Source of the DNA: Treponema denticola
GTDB lineage: Bacteria; Spirochaetota; Spirochaetia; Treponematales; Treponemataceae
NCBI RefSeq assembly: GCF_024400535.1
Contig: NZ_CP038800.1
Location: 1,860,001-1,924,000 of the forward strand
Reading direction: 5' to 3'
DNA length: 64,000 nt
Shown here piece by piece: positions 34,798 through 42,768 of the stretch (within the stretch, counting starts at the first letter, position 1; every line of letters starts with the position of its first letter). The notes under the pieces are model-generated. The model ran no database searches, was not told the origin of the DNA, and saw only the letters and a program-made list of their open reading frames with translations. The translations under genes and the position numbers were made by a program.

Positions 34798-35405
34798 TTA
34801 CTTTTTCCCTTTAATTTTTTATGTATTTCTTTTGCTATCAAGCTTCTTATGTATTTTTCATCTTGTTCATCAAAGTATAAAAAAGGACGGGCAGGAATTT
34901 TAATTGAAGAGCGTACCAAAAATAAAGCAAAGGGTTTTCCCTTTCCCTTTTGAGCCATAAAGACTTTTGCCGATGAAGTAAAGAAAAAAAAATAGCCGTC
35001 GTTTTTCATCGCCTCTATCAAGCCGGAAGGTTTTTCCTTCCCGTATTTTCTCATCAGTTCTTTTGTTTTAACGCTAAACGGAATCCATAAAGCCTTAGCT
35101 TTTTTAGGCCTTATGACTCCTCCTGATTGTAAGATTTTAGCCTGCTTCGCCTTTGTTCCGGTACTTGCCCAAAGCTCCCCTGAATGAGGAGTAATGCTTG
35201 TTGCCATTAGGTTTGTATCCCTTAATGTTTTATCTCCTTTTTTCAATACCTTGGTTAAGGATGAGTTTTCGGGTGCTATTCCTTTGTTTATTTTTTTGTT
35301 TGCACTTGAGCGCATATAAAGGGCTGCTTCCTTCATGGCTTCAGAAAGACCGCCTTTTAATTTGTCGGAAAAAGACTTAGGTTTATACACAATCCTAACA
35401 CTCAT
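34794..35405 (-). CDS. Head-tail joining/tail completion protein (HK97 gp10-like)
   Basis: A 203-residue, strongly basic protein with an N-terminal helix containing LKGGLSEAMKEAALYMRSSANKKI and a C-terminal SSIKIPARPFLYFDEQDEKYIRSLIAKEI. The PARPFL motif near the end is typical of HK97-gp10/Mu gpH-like tail completion proteins. It is the first gene of the tail block; an intrinsic terminator separates it from the head genes. Confidence 0.72.
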   Translation of the reverse strand: MSVRIVYKPKSFSDKLKGGLSEAMKEAALYMRSSANKKINKGIAPENSSLTKVLKKGDKTLRDTNLMATSITPHSGELWASTGTKAKQAKILQSGGVIRPKKAKALWIPFSVKTKELMRKYGKEKPSGLIEAMKNDGYFFFFTSSAKVFMAQKGKGKPFALFLVRSSIKIPARPFLYFDEQDEKYIRSLIAKEIHKKLKGKSK

Positions 35406-35429
35406 TTTTTTTCTATACCTCTCGATTTT

Positions 35430-35463
35430 AAAAAAAATTAAGCGGCCTCAAAAAAAGCCGCTT
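35430..35463 (-). terminator. Internal terminator between head and tail genes
   Basis: The stem AAGCGGC/GCCGCTT (35440-35463) is followed on the minus strand by eight T residues. It may reduce tail gene expression relative to head genes, unless an antiterminator or a second promoter is used. Confidence 0.75.
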
Positions 35464-35476
35464 AAAATAAAATTTT

Positions 35477-35824
35477 TTAAGGAACTCGGATGGCTCCGGC
35501 TATAGGGTTCATTTCCCTGTTTTCTCCGCCTGCCGTGTTTCCGAAATATGATTCTAAAAGCTCTCTTGCATCTTCGGCCTTTTGCTTTGCCCTTGATTCA
35601 AACCCGACAAACGAAAAAAGTTCATAAACCGATCTTGTAATTATAGCCGTTTTTATAACCTCGTTTTCTTCATCGAATTCGTTTCCGGTTGAAAGGACTT
35701 TTCCCTTAACCCAAAGGTTCGCTCTTTCCAAGGCCCTTAAAGCGTTTCCGTCATCGCCTGCGGTAAGAGTTAGATACTCCTGACGCGTTACCGCTTTTTT
35801 TATATCTTCAACACTTACCGCCAT
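35477..35824 (-). CDS. Phage head-tail adaptor-like protein (gp36/DUF1320-like)
   Basis: A 115-residue, acidic, helical protein (DDGNALRALERANLWVKGKVLSTG; ITRSVYELFSFVGFESRAKQKAEDAREL). The helical layout and position directly after the capsid gene fit the DUF1320 group of Mu gp36-like neck/adaptor proteins. Identity is moderate by eye. The terminator at 35430-35463 follows its stop codon. Confidence 0.62.
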   Translation of the reverse strand: MAVSVEDIKKAVTRQEYLTLTAGDDGNALRALERANLWVKGKVLSTGNEFDEENEVIKTAIITRSVYELFSFVGFESRAKQKAEDARELLESYFGNTAGGENREMNPIAGAIRVP

Positions 35825-35845
35825 TTTTTTCTTTCTCCTTATGCT

Positions 35846-36844
35846 TTAAGCTACATACTTTTTGATCGTCGATTTTTTTACCGCAAAGGCAGGTAAGGGT
35901 TTTGAAGAAGACATAACCTTTACCCCCGAAGGATCTCGAAGTTCTTCATAGCTTGCAAAGAAGGGCAAGGGCTGAAGCTTTGCATCAAGCTCATCTAAGG
36001 CCGCATAGAAAAGCTTTCCTGTGTTTGCAAGGTCTATTGACTGAATGCTCTTTGAATCGATTACCGCTGTTGCAGCACTCTTTCCCGGCAGCTTATAACT
36101 TCCCGTGATCGGCATGAGCTTATACTTGCCGAAAAGAATAAGGCCGTAATCGGTGTACTGTACCGGCACATTTCCGGTTGCCTTTGAAAGAATTTCTATG
36201 ATAACCGAATAAACATCGGTTCCCGTTAAAAGTCTTACATCCGAAGATGCTCCTGTCTGCTGCTGGGCAAAAAACTGGGCTTCCAAGGCAGCCTGCACAT
36301 CCGATAACTTTGATGCACCTGTTAAGGTTGAAGGTGAAAGAGATTTAATCTTTCCAAGTTCTACCTCGTAAGTGTCTAATGCCCCGCCTTCTACTGCGGC
36401 AGGATAAGCGATTTTTCCCGACAAGGATTGACAAACCAAAAGCTCTGTAGATACGGCAGTCCTATCTCTAAGATTTTCAATCACCTCGGTAAGCTTTTCG
36501 GAAATCCCGTCAACATCTCCCATTGCAATAAGAGTGTTAAGCTCTGCACCGGATATTACCCTATTCATCGAAAGAGGCTGAACTTCAATAAGGTTTGCAC
36601 TCTTTGTTCCTCCGTCAACGGAATAAGATTTAGAACCCCTGATCACCACAGGAACAGCTCCCGTTTCATTTTCGATATCCTGAACCGCGATATAAGGCGA
36701 GGTTTTAAGCTTCCTTACCTCTTGCGGAAACAAAAGGTCTGTTATCGGTGTTTGAGGCTTAGGTAACCCTGTGATAACATCCGTGAAATTTTTCAAAGAG
36801 AAAAATGAGTTTATTCTTTCCCTTACATTTTGATTTAAAGGCAT
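35846..36844 (-). CDS. Major capsid protein (phage capsid E family)
   Basis: A 332-residue protein whose start (SFFSLKNFTDVITGLPKPQTPITDLLFPQEV) and core (VPVVIRGSKSYSVDGG; MNRVISGAELNTL) are characteristic of the capsid protein E family. Its size and position after the decoration-like protein fit. The C-terminal DPSGVKVMSSSKPLPAFAVKKSTIKKY is basic. It forms the icosahedral shell. Confidence 0.85.
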   Translation of the reverse strand: MPLNQNVRERINSFFSLKNFTDVITGLPKPQTPITDLLFPQEVRKLKTSPYIAVQDIENETGAVPVVIRGSKSYSVDGGTKSANLIEVQPLSMNRVISGAELNTLIAMGDVDGISEKLTEVIENLRDRTAVSTELLVCQSLSGKIAYPAAVEGGALDTYEVELGKIKSLSPSTLTGASKLSDVQAALEAQFFAQQQTGASSDVRLLTGTDVYSVIIEILSKATGNVPVQYTDYGLILFGKYKLMPITGSYKLPGKSAATAVIDSKSIQSIDLANTGKLFYAALDELDAKLQPLPFFASYEELRDPSGVKVMSSSKPLPAFAVKKSTIKKYVA

Positions 36845-36879
36845 AATTATTCTCCTAACTTTAATCTTTAATCTAACGG

Positions 36880-37239
36880 CTAGTTTATAGCATAAACTCC
36901 GTTTTTCCTAAGCTTTTCTACCAGCTGTTCGGTGCAAGCCGTTCCGGTGTCTTTATAGCTTACCGAAGATTTTTTTACGGCACCGAAAATTACAACCAAG
37001 GCTGACGCGTCCTTTGTTTTGCCGCTCTCGTCCAATTCTACTTCCTTGTACAATACCCCTATTGCATCATCCGTGTCGGCTGCCAAGTGTTCAACCTTAC
37101 CGCCGTCAAGCTTTACGGCCGTTCCTGCGGCAAGACCTTTTATTCCGTCCTTAACAGGGTAAGATACCACTATGTGGTTACTTCCTGAAAGAAGAGTTTT
37201 TTCCTCCAGCGTTACGCTTCCTATGTTTGCTTTTACCAT
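36880..37239 (-). CDS. Head decoration/stabilisation-like protein
   Basis: A 119-residue, beta-rich protein (VKANIGSVTLEEKTLLSG; VKDGIKGLAAGTAVKLDGGKVEHLAADTDDAIGVLYKEV). Short beta proteins of this kind between the scaffold/protease and the capsid gene are usually head decoration or capsid-stabilising subunits. AGGAAAG precedes the start. The assignment rests on composition and position. Confidence 0.65.
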   Translation of the reverse strand: MVKANIGSVTLEEKTLLSGSNHIVVSYPVKDGIKGLAAGTAVKLDGGKVEHLAADTDDAIGVLYKEVELDESGKTKDASALVVIFGAVKKSSVSYKDTGTACTEQLVEKLRKNGVYAIN

Positions 37240-37271
37240 TTCTTTCCTCCTAATCTGAAAGTTAGTATAGT

Positions 37272-38237
37272 TTACAAGGCCTTCATTATTTGACGGCCTG
37301 CCGATTTAACATCTCCTGCCCCTTCGCTTCCACGATCCGAGTAATCGAAGCCCGAACTTCCTAGGCTTACGCTTTGAGGCCACTTCCTCAAGATTGAAGA
37401 TAAAAGCTCAATCTCCGTGCCGCTTACGCTTTGCCCGTTATCGGAAAAGTTGACCGCATCGCTTCTACTTGAAAGAGAAGAAGCCAAGACTTCAGCTTGT
37501 TCCATAACGCCCTTAGGAAGATGATTTTCTACCTTAGCCTTAAAAGCTTGAAGCCTCATTTTCTTCACCTCGTCATCATAGCTTTTGAGCTTGTCTGAAA
37601 ACTCTTTTGGGAGGGCTTCAGGGGAAGCCGATCCCGTCTCTTTTTTTTCTTCTTGAGCTTTTTTTAATTCACTCTCAAGATTTGTTTTGCTTTCGGCCAA
37701 ATTTTTATTGGCCTCTTTAAGCTCTGCATTTTCTTTTTGCATTGCCTCGATTTCTTCTTTAGTCATTTTGACCTCCTCATCGCTTTCTTTTATTTTCCCC
37801 GAAAAATCGAAAGAAAAAATTTGATCGTCATCGGCTGCTTGAAAAGGCTTTTCTCCTAAGTCCTTTAAACCGGGAATCTTAGGAGGTGTCGCTCCTAAAA
37901 AAGCTAAGTGGTGTAAATAAGTTTTACCGTCTATAGCTCTTTTAGGAATACTTACACTCCAGCCGTCATAAAGCCCCGATGTATAAAGTGTATCAAGAGT
38001 TTCTGAAAACTCGACTTCCCCTGTAAGAGTTTTTCCGCCGTTTGAAAGCTTTACGCTCCACACATTACCGTACTTCGGGGCATCATCTTTTTTCATTATG
38101 TCATGCCCGATTCCTACAGGACGGCGAGGTGTAAAAGTTTCTACAACTTCCTTTAAATCTTTTTCGGTAATGAGGTCTCCGTTTTGCCCCCATCTGCCTG
38201 CATAAGCAAGCTCTAAAGTTCTCATTATTCTGGGCAT
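37272..38237 (-). CDS. Phage prohead protease with scaffold tail (Mu gpI-like)
   Basis: A 321-residue protein. The first ~135 residues form the Mu-I-type protease domain (RRPVGIGHDIMKKDDAPKYG; SGLYDGWSVSIPKRA; YLHHLAFLGATPPKIPGL). The next stretch, ~145-215, is a highly charged coiled coil (EEIEAMQKENAELKEANKNLAE), which would be the internal scaffold. A C-terminal SVSLGSSGFDYSDRG follows. It cleaves scaffold and capsid proteins during maturation. A second internal start could make the scaffold alone, as in Mu gpZ, but was not demonstrated. Confidence 0.85.
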   Translation of the reverse strand: MPRIMRTLELAYAGRWGQNGDLITEKDLKEVVETFTPRRPVGIGHDIMKKDDAPKYGNVWSVKLSNGGKTLTGEVEFSETLDTLYTSGLYDGWSVSIPKRAIDGKTYLHHLAFLGATPPKIPGLKDLGEKPFQAADDDQIFSFDFSGKIKESDEEVKMTKEEIEAMQKENAELKEANKNLAESKTNLESELKKAQEEKKETGSASPEALPKEFSDKLKSYDDEVKKMRLQAFKAKVENHLPKGVMEQAEVLASSLSSRSDAVNFSDNGQSVSGTEIELLSSILRKWPQSVSLGSSGFDYSDRGSEGAGDVKSAGRQIMKAL

Positions 38238-38242
38238 GATCT

Positions 38243-38962
38243 TTACTCCTTTTCTTCATAAAACAAATCTTGTTGTTTCCCTTTTATAGAATTTTCAAGT
38301 CTTGTTTTGGCTATAGAAAAATACCTATCATCTAACTCTATACCGATAAATTGGCGGCTGGTCTTTATGCAGGCAACACCGGTCGTGCCGGAACCCATAA
38401 AGGTATCAAGAACGGTATCTCCCTCGTTTGTACTATGTAAAACAAATTTCTCAATGAGCTCTATCGGCTTTTGAGTCGGGCTCAGTTTTTCACCGTTTGT
38501 CTTTTTAGCACCGGAGCGAAAAGAAGGTACATCCGATATAACGCTATAAGCGCCTTTTACATTAAATCCGTGTCGCTTTGTAGTAAACATTACAAGTTCA
38601 TGTTGATAGGAATAAAAGTTACCGGGACCGGAGTTTTTATCCCACACAAGCATATTTTTAACACCTAATATGCCGTACATAATCGGGTAATAAAAAGCAT
38701 AACTTCTCCAGTCGCAGAAAAAATAGACACAGCCGTCAGACTTTAATATGCGCTTGTATTCCGTAAATAGTTTTTCATAAAAAGGCTTACAGATAGCAAG
38801 ATCATTAAACCTCCCCTTTTGTCCATTGTGCGTCATTCCGAGAAAATAAGGCGGATCGGTTATGATAGAATTAATGCTGCTGTCCGGGATTTTAGGCAGC
38901 AGGTCGATGCAATCACCTTGTAAGATTGTTATATCACCATTAAGCTTTGTTTCTTTTTCCAT
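38243..38962 (-). CDS. Phage DNA methyltransferase (beta-class, N4/N6 amino type)
   Basis: A 239-residue enzyme with catalytic motif IV DPPYFLG near residue 35 and SAM-binding motif I DTFMGSGTTGVACI near residue 190, an order (IV before I) that marks beta-class amino-methyltransferases. The phage probably uses it to modify its DNA against host restriction. The ATG at 38962 (MEKETKLNGDITILQGD) is preferred over a GTG at 39013, because the motif-proximal N terminus is typical; no strong ribosome-binding site is seen before either. It is separated from the MuF gene by a 1-kb control region and may have its own promoter at 39543-39571. Confidence 0.85.
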   Translation of the reverse strand: MEKETKLNGDITILQGDCIDLLPKIPDSSINSIITDPPYFLGMTHNGQKGRFNDLAICKPFYEKLFTEYKRILKSDGCVYFFCDWRSYAFYYPIMYGILGVKNMLVWDKNSGPGNFYSYQHELVMFTTKRHGFNVKGAYSVISDVPSFRSGAKKTNGEKLSPTQKPIELIEKFVLHSTNEGDTVLDTFMGSGTTGVACIKTSRQFIGIELDDRYFSIAKTRLENSIKGKQQDLFYEEKE

Positions 38963-39260
38963 ACCAAAAAAGATACACGCTATATTTATATTTTTGCCTC
39001 TGGTGGGAGCCACTTATCTTTAACTTTGTAAGACGATTTTTCCATGTTGTCTTTTTACCGATTCTTTTAAAAATGGGCTTTTATTACCTTACCCCGTCAA
39101 ATCTTACCAAAAATGCTATATACCCCCGTGTACACCGGTGTATTTTTCAAATCAGGGGCGGTTTTAACTGTGTCGGGGTATGGGTTTTAAAATAAAAAGA
39201 CATTAAAAAAAAGGCGGTCTTAATTTTAATCCTAAAACCGCCAAAAGGAGCCTCTCATTT

Positions 39261-39374
39261 ATGAGCATTACAGAACAGCAATCTATCAACTATCCGCCTG
39301 AAAAATATATTAGCAGAATAAAAATAAAAGAGGGCTTACTGTGGAGAACTGTATTTTTTGAAGTGCGAATTTGA
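39261..39374 (+). CDS. Small ORF (37 aa) in the methylase-MuF intergenic region
   Basis: It starts with ATG 10 bases after AAAAGGAG and encodes MSITEQQSINYPPEKYISRI followed by 17 residues. It points away from the late genes. No family is recognised. A hairpin terminator follows at 39416-39441. The good ribosome-binding site makes translation plausible, but protein coding is not proven. The stretch 39014-39260 upstream shows only a small dyad around 39136-39150 and the GGCGGTC/ACCGCC stem near 39210-39241. Confidence 0.5.
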   Translation: MSITEQQSINYPPEKYISRIKIKEGLLWRTVFFEVRI

Positions 39375-39415
39375 CGGATTCGGTTTTTAAATTTATATTT
39401 GATATAAAGCTAAAT

Positions 39416-39441
39416 AAAGCCGTGCAATAAAACACGGCTTT
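39416..39441 (+). terminator. Intrinsic terminator after the 37-aa ORF
   Basis: The stem AAAGCCGTG/CACGGCTTT has an eight-base loop and weak T-richness. It can work in both directions; on the minus strand it would lie in the leader of the methyltransferase transcript. Confidence 0.55.
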
Positions 39442-39542
39442 TAAAAGCTGCTTTGTTTTTGTGCTTTCAGCAAGGGCAACCAAAAACAAAACTTAAAGGG
39501 TAAATCATCGGGGGCGTTAAGCTATACCCAACGGTTTTTTAT

Positions 39543-39571
39543 AATATACTATTACTCAACCTAATAGTCAA
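39543..39571 (-). promoter_or_regulatory. Minus-strand promoter with palindromic spacer
   Basis: On the minus strand TTGACT (39571-39566), a 17-bp spacer and TATATT (39548-39543) form a good promoter. Its spacer is covered by a perfect palindrome, ACTATTA/TAATAGT (39548-39568). The whole sits in a larger inverted repeat, AACGGTTTTTT/AAAAAACCGTT (39530-39584). It would drive a long leader into the methyltransferase gene. The regulator is unknown. Confidence 0.6.
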
Positions 39572-39606
39572 ATAAAAAACCGTTTCCGATAAAAGGCGGT
39601 TTGAAC

Positions 39607-39807
39607 ATGAAACAAAAATATTCAAAACAAGAAATACAAACAATTGGTTTTCTTATACAAAAACACGGCTCGCTTTCTTATATGAAACCTTCCGATTTAG
39701 AAGATGAATATTTTAAATTAACCAATGTAAAACGTTCTCACGGATGTTTATATATGGCTTCATGGCGCTTTCTTAAAGGTTATTACGAAAGCCTTTTAGC
39801 CGGTTAA
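39607..39807 (+). CDS. Small conserved-looking phage protein (66 aa), antisense to the late operon
   Basis: Starts MKQKYSKQEIQTIGFLIQKH and ends LKGYYESLLAG. The ATG at 39607 follows AAAAGGCGG. It is helical and basic but I recognise no family. It lies on the opposite strand to the late genes, between the methyltransferase and the MuF-nuclease gene, 23 bp from the inverted repeat at 39530-39584, so it may be expressed in the lysogen. It could be a repressor of the adjacent promoter or an immunity factor for the MuF nuclease domain; both are speculation. Confidence 0.6.
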   Translation: MKQKYSKQEIQTIGFLIQKHGSLSYMKPSDLEDEYFKLTNVKRSHGCLYMASWRFLKGYYESLLAG

Positions 39808-39929
39808 TCTAAAATTATATAAAAAAAACGCCGGTTGTTGCCCGCCGGTATTTTTATTATGCCATATATTTATAAAAATAATAAGCCCTTAGGAAGCCTC
39901 AAAATATTAAAAATATTTTGTTTAAAGCC

Positions 39930-40037
39930 TTGACAATTTACCGGACTGTGATATAATAAAAATAACGGCAGATTGCTATGCCGTTTTATAAAGGGCGTTG
40001 CGGCTCCTGACATGAGGCGTAACCAGCCCTTTTTTTA
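39930..40037 (+). ncRNA. Predicted small structured RNA convergent with the MuF gene
   Basis: TTGACA (39930-39935), a 16-bp spacer and TATAAT (39952-39957) predict transcription from about 39964. The RNA would be about 75 nt: hairpin 1 AACGGCA/TGCCGTT (39964-39985), then a long terminator hairpin, AAGGGCGTTGCG paired with CGTAAC...GCCCTT (39991-40030), and seven T residues. No ORF is present. The 3' end runs into the stop codon of the convergent MuF gene (40035). Promoter and terminator are both near-ideal; the function is unknown. Confidence 0.7.
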
Positions 40038-41459
40038 TTTTCTTTTTATAAAAAAACTTCTAGGAAATTCTTTTATCACTCCTTTATAATCAAATAATAT
40101 TTTTACTATGGGAGTCCTTCCTATTTCACTTTTTATTGCATCTAAAACAGATTTCTTATCCATTTCATCTGATACACGAACATAAACTATCCGTCCACGC
40201 TGTTTTCTTCCGGCTTCCTGTATTTCTGATTTTATTGTGTTTTTTGTCGGGATTTTTCCATCAAACCCGAAATGTTTTATTTCACCTATTTCATTATCTA
40301 TTATCATATCCGGGTTTTTACTTTTTTGTGTTGTAGGCAATAAATAAACCTTATGTCCTGCATCCGCAAGACGCTTTGCCGATGCAATTTCATCAGGATT
40401 ATGCGTTGAATTAGCAGCCGTTTGTACATAACCTCCTTTTTTGCCTTTGTGTATGCTCTCATAATTTTTTAATAATTCGGGGTAGTAGCTTTGCATATCA
40501 AGCTCTCTTGCTTGTGCAACTATATCGGCGGTAATGCCGTACCTATCGGCTCTTGCAATCATTTCAGGGGTAATCTTCCACCAGCTTTCCTTTTCAATCG
40601 GATTTCCTCCGAAGCCTTTTTGAGGTTTAAAGTTTTTTCCGATTTCTTTCATCGGTGTGTTTTCAATTTCAATACCATGTCCTATCTCAAAATCGTAAAC
40701 GGCCCTAAAGGTTGTACGGCAATTAAAATGATAAGGCGGGAAGCCGTAGGTTTTCCAAAATGGATGATCCTTGTGTAAGGCCTTACCGTTTCCGGTTATA
40801 AAGGTTAGCCCCCTACAAATATCGCTTTGCCTTTTATCTTCCACAAATAAAAGCTCCCACGCAGGCGGCATATTGTTTTTATGCTGCATAAGACGGCCGG
40901 CATTGTAAGCACTCTGTACATTGGTGCGGTAAACGGTTTCCCAATAGCGGGGCGGAAACTTTTCGCCCCAGTCTTCAGTCATAGCCTCAATATCTTTCCA
41001 AGACTCCAATATGCTTTCATTTTTTTCTACAGCAAGGGCAAGCCTTCCCTTTACCGTTTCAATAAAATCCGCCTCGCTTAATTTTGCAACTGTGAAAGCC
41101 CTAAACCTTAGCTTAGGCTCTAAATTCCGCCAGTCATCTTTTTTCATCGGGAGCTTTGCCCTTAAAAAGTTTACGGCCTCATCAAAGGATAATTTTTCTT
41201 CTTCAATCAAAACGGAATGTTCTTGATCATCTGCAAATTCTTTTTCTTCTCTATCTTTAGGCATTGCGTGTAGACGGCCCAAAAGAAGGGAGCCTTGTAT
41301 CAGGTTTTCTGCAAGGCGGATAAGTTTTTCATTATCTCTTCTTTCAAAAGATAAACTCTTTATTTTTTTTGGGCTAAGTTTTTCGCCTTTTAATACTTCT
41401 TTAAAATTGCTTAAATAATCTTTTAAAACTTCTTTTATAAGGCTTTTAAATCTCACCAA
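40035..41459 (-). CDS. MuF-type minor head protein fused to a CdiA-like nuclease domain
   Basis: A 474-residue protein. Residues ~170-285 are the MuF domain (YWETVYRTNVQSAYNAGRLMQHK; CRGLTFITGNGKALHKDHPFW; YGFPPYHFNCRTTFRAV), which joins portal and capsid in Mu-like heads. Residues ~350-474 are an unrelated C-terminal domain: AAN...NPDEIASAKRLADAGHKVYLLP, then NPDMIIDNEIGEIKHFG, then IKSEIQEAGRKQRGRIVYVRV. The PD...ExK spacing and layout match CdiA C-terminal tRNA-nuclease-type toxins of the PD-(D/E)XK fold. MuF-linked polymorphic toxins are known in temperate phages of other bacteria. No co-directional immunity gene follows; a small RNA and a 66-aa ORF lie on the other strand. Confidence 0.85.
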   Translation of the reverse strand: MVRFKSLIKEVLKDYLSNFKEVLKGEKLSPKKIKSLSFERRDNEKLIRLAENLIQGSLLLGRLHAMPKDREEKEFADDQEHSVLIEEEKLSFDEAVNFLRAKLPMKKDDWRNLEPKLRFRAFTVAKLSEADFIETVKGRLALAVEKNESILESWKDIEAMTEDWGEKFPPRYWETVYRTNVQSAYNAGRLMQHKNNMPPAWELLFVEDKRQSDICRGLTFITGNGKALHKDHPFWKTYGFPPYHFNCRTTFRAVYDFEIGHGIEIENTPMKEIGKNFKPQKGFGGNPIEKESWWKITPEMIARADRYGITADIVAQARELDMQSYYPELLKNYESIHKGKKGGYVQTAANSTHNPDEIASAKRLADAGHKVYLLPTTQKSKNPDMIIDNEIGEIKHFGFDGKIPTKNTIKSEIQEAGRKQRGRIVYVRVSDEMDKKSVLDAIKSEIGRTPIVKILFDYKGVIKEFPRSFFIKRK

Positions 41460-41521
41460 ACCTGCATCGCAAAAAGAATTAAGTTCTGCGTTTTCTTTTT
41501 TAACTCTTTCTCTTTTTTCAT

Positions 41522-42757
41522 TTAGAAAAACAAGAGTTCTTTTTTTTTTACATTATCCGAAAAATCAAGAGAGCTTTCATCTTCTCCTCTTATAAGACGA
41601 TCTGAAACAAAGCGGTCTTCTTCATTCTCAGGTTCCGGTAACTTGTGTCTGTCATACAAGGCTTTTTTAGAAATAGGGACTCCTAACTCGATGGCCTTCG
41701 TTACCATCTCCCAAGAGGCATATTCTCCTGCATCTATCTCAAATCTGACAGGCTCTTCACCGGGCCAGTTTAATTCACAAAAGATGTCATACAACCCTTG
41801 TATTGAACTTTGAAGATTTTGGGCATCCTTACTTATAACGGCTGCAAAGGTGTCATCATGTAAAACCGCGTTAGCCCTTGTTCCGTATTGAGCCTCGTTT
41901 GTAGTAAGGCTTTGCCCTGTAAGCCCGTAAGAAATTTCCGTATTACATACGGCGATTAAAACATCAAAATCTTTTATAGCCCCTTCGGCATTTAAATACT
42001 TAACGTCTTTTACATTCCCCAAAGCAAGGCTTGACCCCGATCTTATCTTGTGCAAAATATCCGCCAATATGTTGGCTCTCTTTACTGCCTCTGCATCGGT
42101 TTTGGTTTCAAAAATTGCCAAGATACTCGGCACCCCGATTCTTTCTGCGGCCATCGTCCAAAACTTAAAGCCCAACTTTTTAAACTGCCAAGGCCAATAG
42201 ACACGCCGTAAAATGCTTACCCCCGAAACGCTTCCCGTACCTCGGTCGTTTCTGTGAACTATAAATTTATAAGGATTATTTAACGGGATATAATCGGGCA
42301 AAAGATAAGGTGTATATCTATCCCCTTGGTCGAAGCCTTTTTTAAAACCGATTAAAGAGCGCGGAATAGGGATAAATTTTTCAGGAACAAAAAGGCCTTT
42401 TTCTTTTTTCCAGATAATTTCACTTACGGCTATTCCGTAGGGAAGGGCATTTAAAAGCTGTAAGCCCAATTCTTGAAGTTTATTGAAATTTATATAATGA
42501 CGGGCTTCTTCATTGAGCCTTTCGTTTTTTCCATCGACTTGCCCCATGTCAAGCCGCAAGACCTTATCTTGTCTGTTTTCTACAAGACTTCCCACCCTTG
42601 CATCATCGAGCATGTCATTAAATATTTTTAAGTTCTGTCTTGCATCGGATAGCCAATCGCTTGTTTCATCAAGATTAGCAACGATCGACCTAAAGCCTGT
42701 TAAGTCGATTACCGAGCTTAATAGTTCTTTTTCATTTACCTTCTTTTTTCCCAGCAT
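41522..42757 (-). CDS. Portal protein (DUF935/Mu gp29-like)
   Basis: A 411-residue protein with the family markers LQELGLQLLNALPYGIAVSEIIW, RIGVPSILAIFETKTDAEA, and GSSLALGNVKDVKYLNAEGA followed by QSLTTNEAQYGTRANAVLHDD. It forms the dodecameric portal through which DNA is packed. It lies in the Mu order gp28-gp29-gp30 between the large terminase and MuF. The 62-bp gap before the MuF gene shows nothing notable. Confidence 0.88.
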   Translation of the reverse strand: MLGKKKVNEKELLSSVIDLTGFRSIVANLDETSDWLSDARQNLKIFNDMLDDARVGSLVENRQDKVLRLDMGQVDGKNERLNEEARHYINFNKLQELGLQLLNALPYGIAVSEIIWKKEKGLFVPEKFIPIPRSLIGFKKGFDQGDRYTPYLLPDYIPLNNPYKFIVHRNDRGTGSVSGVSILRRVYWPWQFKKLGFKFWTMAAERIGVPSILAIFETKTDAEAVKRANILADILHKIRSGSSLALGNVKDVKYLNAEGAIKDFDVLIAVCNTEISYGLTGQSLTTNEAQYGTRANAVLHDDTFAAVISKDAQNLQSSIQGLYDIFCELNWPGEEPVRFEIDAGEYASWEMVTKAIELGVPISKKALYDRHKLPEPENEEDRFVSDRLIRGEDESSLDFSDNVKKKELLFF

Positions 42758-42768
42758 GAAAATCCCCT

